Shown here: positions 1 through 8,265 of the stretch, in pieces
Layout: every line of letters starts with the position of its first letter
How positions within the stretch are numbered: position 1 is the stretch's first letter
Source: a virus
Strand: one strand, 5' to 3'
Length of the DNA stretch: 29,034 nucleotides
IMG/VR virus record: IMGVR_UViG_3300024259_000121
Span: 1-29,034 of that record
The notes under the pieces: model-generated
Databases searched by the model: none
What the model was told of the DNA's origin: nothing
What the model saw: only the letters and a program-made list of their open reading frames with translations
Program-made: the position numbers and the translations under genes

Positions 1-478
1 GAACTTTGTAGTCAGGTACTCCAGCAGCAAGAGAAAGCGCCTTTAGTAAAATGGCATTATCCTCGCAATCTCGATACTTCATTTGTATGGCAATATCAGA
101 GTCCATCCAGAACTCAGCAAATTTACCGCCAAAGACAGGGTTATTTATATCAAATCTGTAGTGATAGTTGGTTACGATCCATTTAAGTATCGCTAAGATA
201 GTTTTATCCTCAGTATCTTTCTTCAATCTTTTAGTTTTGACGATCTCATCGGCTAAATATGATGGGTAATTTATGAGGGTTCGGACGTCTCTGTAAACCT
301 TACCTTGAGATTTGTATCGGATTATGGTTTTTGGCCACTTGAGATTCCAGTAGTTTTCTTCAGCACTTGTAGTGTTTTTTTTGGTTAATATGTCGCGCAG
401 GTCTTTATTGTTTTTATTAAGTTGATCAATTTCTGCGATTTCTGAACCGCATATAAACCCCTTAATTATATCAATCAT
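1..478 (-). CDS. Transglutaminase-fold cysteine protein (C-terminus beyond window)
   Basis: This reading frame is open from an ATG at 478 to the window edge and shows the first 159 residues. Near the visible end is the motif YRDCEDNAILLKAL followed by AAGVPDY, the typical transglutaminase-core block in which the Cys (residue 138) is the nucleophile; the expected downstream His and Asp would lie outside the window. An aromatic stretch around residues 43-66 (YWNLKWPK, YRDVRTLI) precedes it. The ATG overlaps the stop of the upstream small gene (TAATG), so the two are translationally coupled. Its place after the tail fibres would fit a cell-envelope-cleaving or virion-modifying enzyme. Archaeal pseudomurein endoisopeptidases also use this fold, but nothing here shows the substrate. 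Confidence 0.72.
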   Translation of the reverse strand, partial: MIDIIKGFICGSEIAEIDQLNKNNKDLRDILTKKNTTSAEENYWNLKWPKTIIRYKSQGKVYRDVRTLINYPSYLADEIVKTKRLKKDTEDKTILAILKWIVTNYHYRFDINNPVFGGKFAEFWMDSDIAIQMKYRDCEDNAILLKALSLAAGVPDYKV

Positions 479-636
479 TAGACCGAACTCCAATCTTGTT
501 TAACCTTCAATGTTTTCTGCTTGGCTTTTACCTTATCTGAATTTGTTTTTGAAAGAGTTTTAATTAATGCTTCTAACTGGTTTTCTAAATTTTCTATACG
601 CTCATGTAAATTTAAGGTCTTATTTTGCATTGACAT
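478..636 (-). CDS. Small Lys-rich coiled-coil protein (52 aa)
   Basis: The ATG at 636 lies one base past the TAA of the fibre gene, and the stop (TAA) overlaps the ATG of the transglutaminase-like gene. The protein is 52 residues long. A Leu/Ile heptad pattern (LNLHERIENLENQLEALIK) covers residues 8-26 and a basic tail follows (KVKAKQKTLKVK). This predicts a short helix that forms a coiled coil. No family is recognised. The tight fit between two genes and the absence of any other coding explanation for this interval support it as a real gene. It may be a small accessory to the fibre or to the downstream enzyme. Confidence 0.6.
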   Translation of the reverse strand: MSMQNKTLNLHERIENLENQLEALIKTLSKTNSDKVKAKQKTLKVKQDWSSV

Positions 637-637
637 C

Positions 638-1924
638 TTAATACCAATTATAGCTCGTAGCCGCCTCCGTAATTAAATTTGTTTTGGTTAGATCGTTTCG
701 CGTAAGTGTGAACTTAAGCCAAAGACCTGTTCCTGTCGGAGTTGCTCTCGCGATTGTCGGATCCGTAACAACGGTGTAGTTTGCTCCACCATCATATGAA
801 ATTGAAACTACCAGTACGTCACCTGCATCAATAGTTGCATTCCATGTAGATATACTATTTGTTACTGTAGCTGAAGCAGTGTCTTTTATTATCAAAGTTG
901 CAGTTCCGAACTCAGTTGCTAAACTACTTGCTGCTGTAAAGTCTGGAATAGAATTATCTGAAAAGAAATCTATATTTGAACTTGCAGTTTTAACGGATGC
1001 TGAGTCTTCAGTATATGCCCAAGATATATCTCCCGCACATAAAACAATTAACCACGAATCTGCACCATACCAACCAGATGCAAAACGTCTACCTTCAATT
1101 TGTAATTCACAATCAGCTGGATTATCCGTTTCATCTGCACTGGTATCTGTTCCTATTTCATCAGATGTTGCAGTGCTTTGACCTGTTCCAGTTGTTAACG
1201 TATGAATATCTGTTCCTTCAGGTAATTCCCATGCAGCAATTTGTTTTGGTGCTCCGATATTAAAATTTGAGAAGAAGTTTGACCAACTTGAACAGTCTGT
1301 ATTTGTTGAAGTATCTGCAAAAGTTCCAGTATATCTTGCAAACTCTATGCCTGTATCTCCACCAGTTGCAAGCCATCCATAAGACATTTGAGCGTAGTGC
1401 GCTCTCTTGCCAACATCGTTAGCGTGTGAGGTTTTCATGGCAGTAACATTTGCAAAATCTAAAACTAATTGATCTGATCCATCTGTTCCAAAGAACAATG
1501 ATTTAATTATCTGTGCGCGCTTGACGGCAGTTGTTCCAGTATCACAATAAAGCAACCATTTTCCAGTTCCCATTTTCTCTAGAACACAGTCGTTATTGCT
1601 CCAAGAAACATTAGCATCGTCAGCTTCAATAATTACATATTCAGATCCAACAGTCGCTACACTCACATCAACAGTTTCGTAGTAGTCGTTTGCTGAGTTA
1701 TATTGAAATCCGTCGGATGTTGCGCTTTCTGTTTGAAAAGTATCAGTGACTAAATTCTTGAATTGCGGAACTCCGTCAGCATTTAGCTTCGCGTTCCAAC
1801 TAGTTATATCCCCACCTTGGTCATATGCTTCGTTCCAATTTAGCTGAGCAAAATTCTTAAAAAATATTCCAAAAGCATTCATTACTTCATCCGCATTTGC
1901 AAACTCGCCATTTTTTATTGTCAT
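638..1924 (-). CDS. Putative tail fibre or virion surface protein (428 aa)
   Basis: The protein is 428 residues long, rich in Thr, Ser, Asp, Gly and aromatics and poor in Lys, the composition of a beta-rich extracellular virion protein. No enzymatic motif is visible. The N-terminal 35 residues look helical (ADEVMNAFGIFFKNFAQLNW). The rest appears to be beta-sandwich material, and a C-terminal section (about 345-425) with an ISYDGGANYT motif resembles phage structural beta domains. A GGAGG motif lies about 12 bases before the ATG. It follows the hub and collar-fibre genes in the tail operon, which suggests a distal tail or receptor-binding component. The exact role is inferred from position and composition only. 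Confidence 0.6.
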   Translation of the reverse strand: MTIKNGEFANADEVMNAFGIFFKNFAQLNWNEAYDQGGDITSWNAKLNADGVPQFKNLVTDTFQTESATSDGFQYNSANDYYETVDVSVATVGSEYVIIEADDANVSWSNNDCVLEKMGTGKWLLYCDTGTTAVKRAQIIKSLFFGTDGSDQLVLDFANVTAMKTSHANDVGKRAHYAQMSYGWLATGGDTGIEFARYTGTFADTSTNTDCSSWSNFFSNFNIGAPKQIAAWELPEGTDIHTLTTGTGQSTATSDEIGTDTSADETDNPADCELQIEGRRFASGWYGADSWLIVLCAGDISWAYTEDSASVKTASSNIDFFSDNSIPDFTAASSLATEFGTATLIIKDTASATVTNSISTWNATIDAGDVLVVSISYDGGANYTVVTDPTIARATPTGTGLWLKFTLTRNDLTKTNLITEAATSYNWY

Positions 1925-1958
1925 CTTATCTTATATCCTCCGTTATATATAAATTTCA

Positions 1959-2861
1959 TTATGGATTATTATTGAAAGTTATCGTTTCTTGGAATACTAG
2001 CTCTTCAGTAGCAGACTTAGTGAATGCCGTAAATACATCACGACCTAAGATATTTGCCGAAGAATCTCCATTAAACGCACCATACTCTGTAATTTGAAAG
2101 CCGTTGCCCTCATTTGAATTAATTCGAGATCTAATCTTAACAATTTTATTTGTTTCGTCTATGGTTGGTTCTGCATCAAACGATTTTGTATAATCTCCTG
2201 CTTCAATTAGTTGCCAGAAATCCATAATTATATCATCGTCTACAAAAGTATCTGTTGCATTATTTGTTTCTAAGGCAATGTATGAGTAATCTAAAGAACC
2301 GATTACTGGACTTCCGGTTGTTGAATCTGGACTTGCAATTGATAGATTTCCTATCCAGTTCCATAAGACTGCGAAGTCTGAAGCGTCTTTAGTCCATTCA
2401 TAATAATTACTTGAATCTGATCCAAATCTAATTACTACACAGTCGCTTGTTGTTAATTTAGCTAAGGCTGTTGCGTCTTTAATGTAAAGCCATAATCCTA
2501 ATTCCTTGCTTGTTCCAACTAAGCTTGTAGTTGATTTAGACCAATTTGCGTCAACAGAAGAGTTATCTTTTGGCAATCTTAATGCGCCAGATCCTTCTTT
2601 GAATGTTGAATTATCTAAAACTGTTTGCTCACCAGCATCTGCATGATTCCATCCAGTTATTGCTTCACAATCATCAACAGTTTCCTGACCAGATATTGGT
2701 ACCGACTCTTCTAGATCAGTATCTGATATTGCAGCTGCAGTCGTGCCAATACCAATCTTGATACGATCAAATTTAGTATATGTTGGACTTGATATGAAAG
2801 CATTATCCATAATAACTTTCACTCCATCGTTTGTTATTACTCCGCCTGACATTTTATTCAA
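1959..2861 (-). CDS. Tail fibre/collar protein with inserted jelly-roll-like domain
   Basis: The protein is 300 residues long. The N-terminus (ITNDGVKVIMDNAF, then FDRIKIGIGTTAA) and the C-terminus (ITEYGAFNGD, then EELVFQETITF) resemble the two halves of phage tail-fibre/collar domains, where an E-x-G-[AI]-F strand is typical. Between them, residues about 60-215 look like a carbohydrate-binding jelly roll: GWNHADAG near the start, FKEGSGALRLP, LGLWLYIKDA, then VVIRFGSDSSNYYEW. Such folds bind glycans, so host-surface attachment is a reasonable inference. The start overlaps the end of the hub gene by 8 bases and has a strong Shine-Dalgarno (GAGGTGATT) ten bases upstream. Confidence 0.65.
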   Translation of the reverse strand: MNKMSGGVITNDGVKVIMDNAFISSPTYTKFDRIKIGIGTTAAAISDTDLEESVPISGQETVDDCEAITGWNHADAGEQTVLDNSTFKEGSGALRLPKDNSSVDANWSKSTTSLVGTSKELGLWLYIKDATALAKLTTSDCVVIRFGSDSSNYYEWTKDASDFAVLWNWIGNLSIASPDSTTGSPVIGSLDYSYIALETNNATDTFVDDDIIMDFWQLIEAGDYTKSFDAEPTIDETNKIVKIRSRINSNEGNGFQITEYGAFNGDSSANILGRDVFTAFTKSATEELVFQETITFNNNP

Positions 2862-4674
2862 TCACCTCTATTGTAAGATTATTAAGTGTGGCATTGCCAC
2901 TTGCTGTAACTCTGAACTTAAGTTCTTGGCCAACATTTGCGAAAGTAAGTGCTACTCCGCTTGTAACTGTCTCCCAATTTATTCCATCAACTTGTAGCTC
3001 AAAAGTCATATTAGTTGTATTATCTGCGGTCAGAAGTGCGCTAGTTAGATTGACTGCATTATCATAAATGATCTCACTCTGCGCGATCTCACCATTAGTA
3101 AACGTCGCGCTACCTGTACCAGACCATGTAGCTGTTGTATTGACTGTATCTTTGAACTCAGTATTAACAAACGGTTCGATAACCTTTTGGTTCTGCCAAA
3201 TAGTTCTAACTACAACTTCAGGTATCCCTGCACCATCTCCCCATTTTTTATCATTCCATATACCGAGTGTAGGATTTAGATAAATCATAGAATCCCCCGA
3301 AACATCTTTAGATAGTGCTTGCAGATATTTCCTAGCAACAATCAATGCTTTAGGAAAGTTCTTTACTTCAATAACAAGATCTTCATTCTGCGCAGTTAGC
3401 TCCTCGAGACGCTTGATACGTTCCATAGTCATCTGTCCCCAATCAGCCAAACGCCATTCTTTATCTCCGACTAACAGCGTATCAGATTTATATGGATATT
3501 TACGAACTACTTCATTAATGATTATCCAGCGATCTTCGTTCTGTTGAGTATCTATAACTCTAACTCTATTTCCAACATCGAAATCAAAGACATCAACTAC
3601 GTCTAATTTTGTGCTGATAAATGGCGTTCCAAATTTTATTAAAAATCCATCACCTGCAGACTCCGCATCGTCCGCAGTTTGAATATTACTAAAATGTCTT
3701 GAACCTTCATGTAATCCATATAGCGCGATGCTCTCATCATTAGTTATGATAATTGGTATCGGTTTCGCAAAAGTAGAAGTTATGACGATATTTCCAGTAT
3801 CAGATGAGGGTGCAAACACCTGATTCCAATCTATGAATTTATTTTCTTTATCGATTTCATAATCATATGTTCCAGTAGTTACGCTAGCAATACCTGCTCT
3901 TTTTTCAGATCCATCAACAACGGCTTTAACACCGATTGGTTTGTTAGTCAATACATTCTGTTGATTAGCTAGACCAGTTCCATCAAAGGTTTCTACAGTT
4001 TCGATTATCTGTTCGGCCCCAAGAACTTTTAACTTATTGATTGTCTGACTATCATCTGTGATCCATTCCGGAAGATTAGTAACATTATCACCAACTAGCA
4101 ATGTTGTTGAGCTTTCTAAAAGACCTTTTGGTTCAAAGTGTACTGTTCCATCTGCAGAATCATAAAATACTATATAATCATATACTGTAGCAAGCTTTTG
4201 TAAAGACTCTAGTATACTGGTATTGTTTAATATGAATTTCTTAATTGTAAGTCCGGATGGCGTAGTAACTACTGTTGCAGTCATTCCACCCTCGGTTTCG
4301 ATTAAATCTTGTGCGATTGCGCTTCCGACACCTGCTTGAGAACTAATGTTGATATCATATGTTTTGTTAACTTGAGTTCGTAGTAAAGTAACTAGCTGAT
4401 CCTTTCCTTTAACTTTTATAACTGCGCCATTCTTTTCAACTACATCAATAATTCCGTCAAATATTGTTGTATCTGTAGAAGTAGTTTCCCCTCGTTGAAT
4501 TAGAATTGACTGCCCAATACCTAAATCAGATACAAGATCAAAAACATTCTTAGATAGATTAATTTCGCAAGTGGTTATCTCTTGATTGAACTTCTCTTTT
4601 GTGGCCCATGTCAAAAGATTTGCAGTTACATCTATGCTGTTTATTGTTACTTTTGTTAGCATTGTTGTTGACAT
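2854..4674 (-). CDS. Baseplate hub / tail-tip protein (gp27-like)
   Basis: The protein is 606 residues long. The first 200 or so residues have the layout of phage baseplate hub proteins (T4 gp27, Mu gp44, late-control D family): a first strand naming the axis (KVTINSIDVTANLLTW), a beta-barrel with ILIQRG and IFDGIIDVVE, then VIKVKGKDQLVTLL, and later LQKLATVYDYIVFYDS with VHFEPKG. The last 110 residues (from about FVNTEFKDTVNTTATWSGTG) form a separate beta-sandwich-like domain. It starts one base after the TAA of the Dit-like gene (TAAAATG). It lies after the tape measure, the standard place for the hub that closes the tail tube and carries fibres. Confidence 0.68.
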   Translation of the reverse strand: MSTTMLTKVTINSIDVTANLLTWATKEKFNQEITTCEINLSKNVFDLVSDLGIGQSILIQRGETTSTDTTIFDGIIDVVEKNGAVIKVKGKDQLVTLLRTQVNKTYDINISSQAGVGSAIAQDLIETEGGMTATVVTTPSGLTIKKFILNNTSILESLQKLATVYDYIVFYDSADGTVHFEPKGLLESSTTLLVGDNVTNLPEWITDDSQTINKLKVLGAEQIIETVETFDGTGLANQQNVLTNKPIGVKAVVDGSEKRAGIASVTTGTYDYEIDKENKFIDWNQVFAPSSDTGNIVITSTFAKPIPIIITNDESIALYGLHEGSRHFSNIQTADDAESAGDGFLIKFGTPFISTKLDVVDVFDFDVGNRVRVIDTQQNEDRWIIINEVVRKYPYKSDTLLVGDKEWRLADWGQMTMERIKRLEELTAQNEDLVIEVKNFPKALIVARKYLQALSKDVSGDSMIYLNPTLGIWNDKKWGDGAGIPEVVVRTIWQNQKVIEPFVNTEFKDTVNTTATWSGTGSATFTNGEIAQSEIIYDNAVNLTSALLTADNTTNMTFELQVDGINWETVTSGVALTFANVGQELKFRVTASGNATLNNLTIEVIE

Positions 4675-4675
4675 T

Positions 4676-5041
4676 TTAGACTCCGATTAATAACCTGACT
4701 ACATAATCTGCTCTGAAGGACGTTAAGTTATCCCACGTAACACTTACTTCTCCAATCTTAACAGACTTAGTTCCAGTCTGATCAGATACAAAGTTTACAG
4801 ATTCCTGAACTTTATCTGCAAGAGCTTTTAGCGCATCAATTTGTGACTTTACGGCCGCAACCGTAGCTCCAATATAAAAACCACTCACTTCTATACTATC
4901 TGTAACTCCCAAAAGATCAAAGGTTTCTGCTGAATCTGCTCCTTGAGTTGGAAGTGGTAATTGTACGATATTAGTAGATAGTATATCTCTAATCATCATA
5001 ACTGTACCCATATCAACGCCATCTAGAGTTGGTGCTGTCAT
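4676..5041 (-). CDS. Small Dit-like tail protein (121 aa)
   Basis: This is a 121-residue beta-rich protein between the tape measure and the hub. The segment IVQLPLPTQGADSAETFDLLG followed by IEVSGFYIG resembles the N-terminal domain of distal tail (Dit) proteins, which link the tube to the hub, and a helix (AVKSQIDALKALADKVQE) sits in the middle as in Dit N-terminal domains. No galectin-like C-terminal domain is present, so a minimal Dit is the best reading. Its ATG overlaps the tape measure stop (ATGA), and its own stop lies one base before the hub ATG. The identification rests on position and weak pattern similarity. Confidence 0.45.
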   Translation of the reverse strand: MTAPTLDGVDMGTVMMIRDILSTNIVQLPLPTQGADSAETFDLLGVTDSIEVSGFYIGATVAAVKSQIDALKALADKVQESVNFVSDQTGTKSVKIGEVSVTWDNLTSFRADYVVRLLIGV

Positions 5042-5985
5042 GCTGTTCCTTGCGAGCTTACGCCGCTAAACCCCCTTCTAAATACACCTTCTACGGCGTT
5101 GCTAATCTTATCTAAAACATTTGGAGTTATGCTACCTGCATCTAAAGCGTTAACATTTACTACAGCACTTTGTGATGCTCGACCTGCAGCATTCGTTGAA
5201 TTGACTATGTCTACAGCAGTTATATCTCTGCCACCAGCACTAGCTAAGGGCACAAAGCTTGGTGCTGTTTCGTTTCCAAAAAAGAAAGTTTCTATCTTAT
5301 TAATAAGCCATCCAGCGAAATCGAATGCGAAGTTCCACTTACCAAGTAACATTGGTTTAAAGAAATCGGCTACGATATCCCAACTGAAATCCCATTCATT
5401 TGAAAACTTCTTTTTAAGCCACGTAGCTACATCTAACGTCCATCCCCATCTATCTGCAGCGGTTTGTGTAAACCACTCAGCAAGACTTAGATCTCCGAAT
5501 ACTACGTCTTTCAAAAATGATGCTAAATTGTCGCCAGGTATAATTCCTTTAATAGCGATAGCCAAACCATCACCAATACCTTTTATTAGATCTTTATTTT
5601 CTCGAGTCCATTTAAGCCACTCAATAGACATGCGCAAAAGTGATATTGCCATCGGTCTGATAAATGCGCTGAGAGCATCACCGAATGGCCTCATAAATAT
5701 TAAGAAAGATTTTCTAAGAATATCAACTGTTGCTTTGAACTGTGGGCTAGCGTCTTCAAGAATATTTGTCATTTTCTTGATTCCTTTTCCGATCTGATCT
5801 AATGCTAACAATGGAAGTGCTGCTTTGCCTAACAATCCACCTACGCCTTTTCCGCCACCTGAACCTTCACCAGTAATACCTCTACCTGCATCAGCAATGT
5901 CAGTTCCCGGACTAGAGATGCCACCAGCTATCTGATCGATACCTCCGGTGTCGAATGAGATTCTTGCTTTTATTTCATCTACCAT
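5038..5985 (-). CDS. Tail tape measure protein (short, 315 aa)
   Basis: The protein is the ruler for tail length and follows the tail assembly chaperone. The ATG at 5985 is preferred because it directly follows the stop (5989-5987) of the frameshifted chaperone product (TAAGATG), and its first residues MVDEIK recur in another virion gene; an ATG at 6018 would overlap that product. It has a Gly-rich segment (about 40-70), hydrophobic helices (about 95-160) and three Trp-rich repeats in residues about 170-240 (RWGWTLDVATWL, EWDFSWDIVADFF, KWNFAFDFAGWL), typical tape measure texture. At about 0.15 nm per residue, 315 residues predict a tail near 47 nm, short for a siphovirus. Confidence 0.75.
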   Translation of the reverse strand: MVDEIKARISFDTGGIDQIAGGISSPGTDIADAGRGITGEGSGGGKGVGGLLGKAALPLLALDQIGKGIKKMTNILEDASPQFKATVDILRKSFLIFMRPFGDALSAFIRPMAISLLRMSIEWLKWTRENKDLIKGIGDGLAIAIKGIIPGDNLASFLKDVVFGDLSLAEWFTQTAADRWGWTLDVATWLKKKFSNEWDFSWDIVADFFKPMLLGKWNFAFDFAGWLINKIETFFFGNETAPSFVPLASAGGRDITAVDIVNSTNAAGRASQSAVVNVNALDAGSITPNVLDKISNAVEGVFRRGFSGVSSQGTA

Positions 5986-5986
5986 C

Positions 5987-6504
5987 TTACTGCATTTTTG
6001 CTCCGAATATGCTTGCAATCGCTTTTAGCAAGCGTTCGTCGCGTCGATTATTAAGCTCCTCAGCCGCGATTATCATTAGACCTACTTCATCAAAAGCGGT
6101 CTTGTCGTATACGTCTAAACTTCCTAGTCCGCAGTTTGAGAATCTGGCTTTTTCGATGAGTTTACCGATTCTTTGCTCGGGGCAGTGTCCGTGCTGGATT
6201 GCCCATCGGACTTTTTTGTATCTTTCTCCACTTCAACGCTGTCAATAAGCTGTCTCAAAGCACCAGCGAGTTTAGTATAATCTTCTGGCTCCATAGATCG
6301 TATCTGATCTTTTAATGGATGTGTTGTACCAAACGGATGTTGCTTGATACACTGTGGTAATAAGATCTTTACGACAGTTATTGGGTTAGTTCCCCAAATC
6401 ATTTGTGCTGCCTCTATTGCATCTGTATATATTCCAGCTCCGGGTTTCTTTATCAGAAACTCACCGGCGCTTGTTTCTACTTTTATTTGTTTCAATTCGT
6501 TCAC
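5987..6504 (-). CDS. Tail assembly chaperone, long -1 frameshift product (gpGT-like)
   Basis: Translation starts as in the short chaperone (6124..6504), slips back one base at A_AAA_AAG (6217-6211) after residue 98, and continues in the -1 frame for 74 codons to TAA at 5989-5987. The total is 172 residues if counted from the GTG. The extension (VRWAIQHGHCPEQRIGK at its start, LMIIAAEELNNRRDERLL later) looks like real protein and fills the otherwise unexplained gap between the chaperone and the tape measure. This is the lambda G/GT arrangement: the short form coats the tape measure and the long form recruits tube subunits. The coordinates span both frames, because the table cannot show the slip. 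Frameshifting itself is inferred from sequence. Confidence 0.8.
6124..6504 (-). CDS. Tail assembly chaperone, short form (gpG-like)
   Basis: The protein is up to 126 residues, lies between the tail tube and tape measure genes, and is the expected chaperone of tail assembly. It has an N-terminal beta part (IKVETSAGEFLIKKP), a helical middle (AIEAAQMIWG, YTKLAGALRQLIDSVE) and a polar, disordered Ser/Lys tail that begins exactly at the slippery site. The start is uncertain. A GTG at 6504 sits inside a perfect Shine-Dalgarno (GAGGTGA, 6507-6501), so the TTG at 6495, five bases downstream of that motif, is the better initiation codon and gives 123 residues. The stop is TAG at 6126-6124. Confidence 0.75.
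   Translation of the reverse strand: MNELKQIKVETSAGEFLIKKPGAGIYTDAIEAAQMIWGTNPITVVKILLPQCIKQHPFGTTHPLKDQIRSMEPEDYTKLAGALRQLIDSVEVEKDTKKSDGQSSTDTAPSKESVNSSKKPDSQTAD
6178..6231 (-). promoter_or_regulatory. Programmed -1 ribosomal frameshift signal (dnaX-like cassette)
   Basis: Three elements occur in order. First, an internal Shine-Dalgarno-like GTGGAG (6231-6226) ends eight bases before the slippery site. Second, the in-frame heptamer A_AAA_AAG (6217-6211) has zero-frame codons ACA AAA AAG. Third, after a six-base spacer, GGGCA (6204-6200) pairs with TGCCC (6184-6180), and an inner TCC/GGA stem (6198-6196 with 6190-6188) extends the hairpin. GTCCG (6211-6207) can alternatively pair with CGGAC (6191-6187), which would make an H-type pseudoknot. 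Slippery site, upstream Shine-Dalgarno and downstream hairpin match the set known to drive -1 frameshifting in bacterial dnaX. Confidence 0.8.
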
Positions 6505-6544
6505 CTCATGGTTTACAGGTAAGTCTAGGACTCTACCTACGAAC

Positions 6545-7585
6545 TTATGCGTATGTGTAATATTCTACGATCGTTTTATTTGCTCCGTTAGTTAAGCCAG
6601 ATAGTGCATATCCTCTAACGGTTAGGAATATTGATCCACCAGTATCACTCATTTCAATTGGTTGGTCAATTTCTTCGATGTAACAATCATCAAATTGTAC
6701 TTTTATGGTTTCATCACCAGCGACAGCTCCCTCAGTTAAAGTCAAAGTAATATCGCCACACGGAGTTGGTATACCTCCAGTCTCTGGAGTCGCTGAAGCA
6801 GCAGCTCCAAACAATAGCTCTCTAAGTTCTACACCAGATAGCTTGCTACCTGTTGTATCTGCAGTATGCTTGACAACCATAGTCCAATTATATCTTCGAG
6901 TACCCATAGTTGGCTGTGAAATTAATCTTCCACCAAGTTCTGGATCGATCTTATGATTGTTTGCGCCAGTTACATCAAAACTAGCTACTCTAACAACAGT
7001 ATCTGAGCCGAAAGTTACTGCTGCGTCTACGAAGGTAAGTGGTTCTTCGGTTGTCGGAGTATATGTCAAAGCTCCGCTAGCTGTACGCGTTATGTTCCTA
7101 GCTCTATATGTTCCAGTCCAAACAACTGGTCCAGGTATTTTAACACTAAGATTCCAATTTGTGAAGAAGACTCCGTCTAGGGTGATAACATCATCTACAG
7201 TTCCATCATTACCATATTCGATAGTTAGAGATGGACAATCTGCTGCGCCATATCCGAAAGCATTTGCTTCGTTTACGTCGCTAGGATCTCCCTGCGCTCC
7301 AGTATTAGCTACGACTACACCATTAACCAAATATTGGAAAAACGCTGCGTTAGTCAGCATAGAAGTTATTACTCCGCTAATCTCAACTACGCCGTTAGTT
7401 GTTGTTTTAGCGTTAGGACCCTCACCAATAGCATTATCTCTGGTTCGGTTATTCTTTACGGTTGTACTTATTGCAGTGACTTTGTCTATAAAGTCTGTGC
7501 CTGCCGGATTACCCGGTGTTCCCCATGCAGTATCTTCGGCAAATACCACATAAGTATCGGTTGCTTTGTAGTTATCTATTGACAT
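6545..7585 (-). CDS. Major tail tube protein (346 aa)
   Basis: This is the tail tube subunit. The N-terminus (YKATDTYVVFAEDTAWGTPG) and the early strand (GVVEISGVI) are typical of siphovirus tube proteins, as is the alternation of long beta strands up to the C-terminal LTVRGYAL. The chaperone and tape measure genes follow it and the tail terminator precedes it, as in the canonical tail module. The length is larger than the roughly 150-250 residues usual for simple tubes, so an extra surface domain is likely. The start is supported by AAGGTGAG seven bases before the ATG at 7585. No contractile sheath gene is seen nearby, in keeping with a non-contractile tail. Confidence 0.75.
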   Translation of the reverse strand: MSIDNYKATDTYVVFAEDTAWGTPGNPAGTDFIDKVTAISTTVKNNRTRDNAIGEGPNAKTTTNGVVEISGVITSMLTNAAFFQYLVNGVVVANTGAQGDPSDVNEANAFGYGAADCPSLTIEYGNDGTVDDVITLDGVFFTNWNLSVKIPGPVVWTGTYRARNITRTASGALTYTPTTEEPLTFVDAAVTFGSDTVVRVASFDVTGANNHKIDPELGGRLISQPTMGTRRYNWTMVVKHTADTTGSKLSGVELRELLFGAAASATPETGGIPTPCGDITLTLTEGAVAGDETIKVQFDDCYIEEIDQPIEMSDTGGSIFLTVRGYALSGLTNGANKTIVEYYTYA

Positions 7586-7608
7586 ATTTTACTCACCTTC
7601 TTGTAAGA

Positions 7609-8256
7609 TTATGATGTTTCGTAGTTGAATTTCGTCTGGAAATCCAGATTACGTTGTAATATTTTATTGCTCTTGTTTGGAGAGTTGAGCATTGGACCCA
7701 TAGCTTTAGATACTATGAATTTAGTTTGGATGAAGTTTTTACCATTGCCATTAATGCTAGCCTCTATCGCTGAAATCATATCATCAACAGCTTCGTTACC
7801 TTTTGCATATGCAACGATAGTTAGCATATAAGCATGATGCGTGGTTACTGCTCCTAGATCTTCAACATTTATAATTTTATCAATGATTTCTATGGCCACT
7901 CTTGGAAATGCGCTCAATGGTAAATTATCTTGAGGGAAATCTGTAAATAATGAATCCGTGTTACCTTGATCATAATTGATTGTGTATGCACCAGTCTGGG
8001 CTGCTATAAAAGTAATTACGCCAGTAGATCGGTTAAGAGTATAATCTGTATACAAGGCCAGAGGAGTTCCACCAACAGTGATATCTCGTATGTTTTTTAT
8101 TAAAGTTGGATTAGTTGTTAGAGTATGTGTTGCTGCTGCAGAGAAAGTTCCAGTATCTTGGCTAGTTGTGACTCCGCGATTTGAAGTTGATATAATATCA
8201 GCATTTCTAAGCCAATATACTAATTCTTGTTTTATCTCAAATATGTCTTGTGCCAT
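7609..8256 (-). CDS. Putative tail terminator / tail completion protein
   Basis: The protein is 215 residues long and is encoded directly before the tail tube, where the tail terminator (gpU-like) is expected. The last 90 residues carry a terminator-like pattern: FPRVAIEIID, then a strand HAYMLTIVAYAKG, then a helix (EAVDDMISAIEASI). The N-terminal half contains a small beta insertion with a LYTDYTLNRSTGVITF motif, seen in many phage structural proteins. It is the first sizeable gene downstream of the late-type promoter at 8360-8380. A TGA at 8266-8268, from a possible 24-codon leader frame, lies just upstream of its ATG. Confidence 0.55.
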   Translation of the reverse strand: MAQDIFEIKQELVYWLRNADIISTSNRGVTTSQDTGTFSAAATHTLTTNPTLIKNIRDITVGGTPLALYTDYTLNRSTGVITFIAAQTGAYTINYDQGNTDSLFTDFPQDNLPLSAFPRVAIEIIDKIINVEDLGAVTTHHAYMLTIVAYAKGNEAVDDMISAIEASINGNGKNFIQTKFIVSKAMGPMLNSPNKSNKILQRNLDFQTKFNYETS

Positions 8257-8265
8257 GTGTTCTTC

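Noticed and set aside
5986-6018. Tape measure start at 6018
   Set aside because: These 33 bases code for the end of the frameshifted chaperone product; the ATG at 5985 directly follows its stop.
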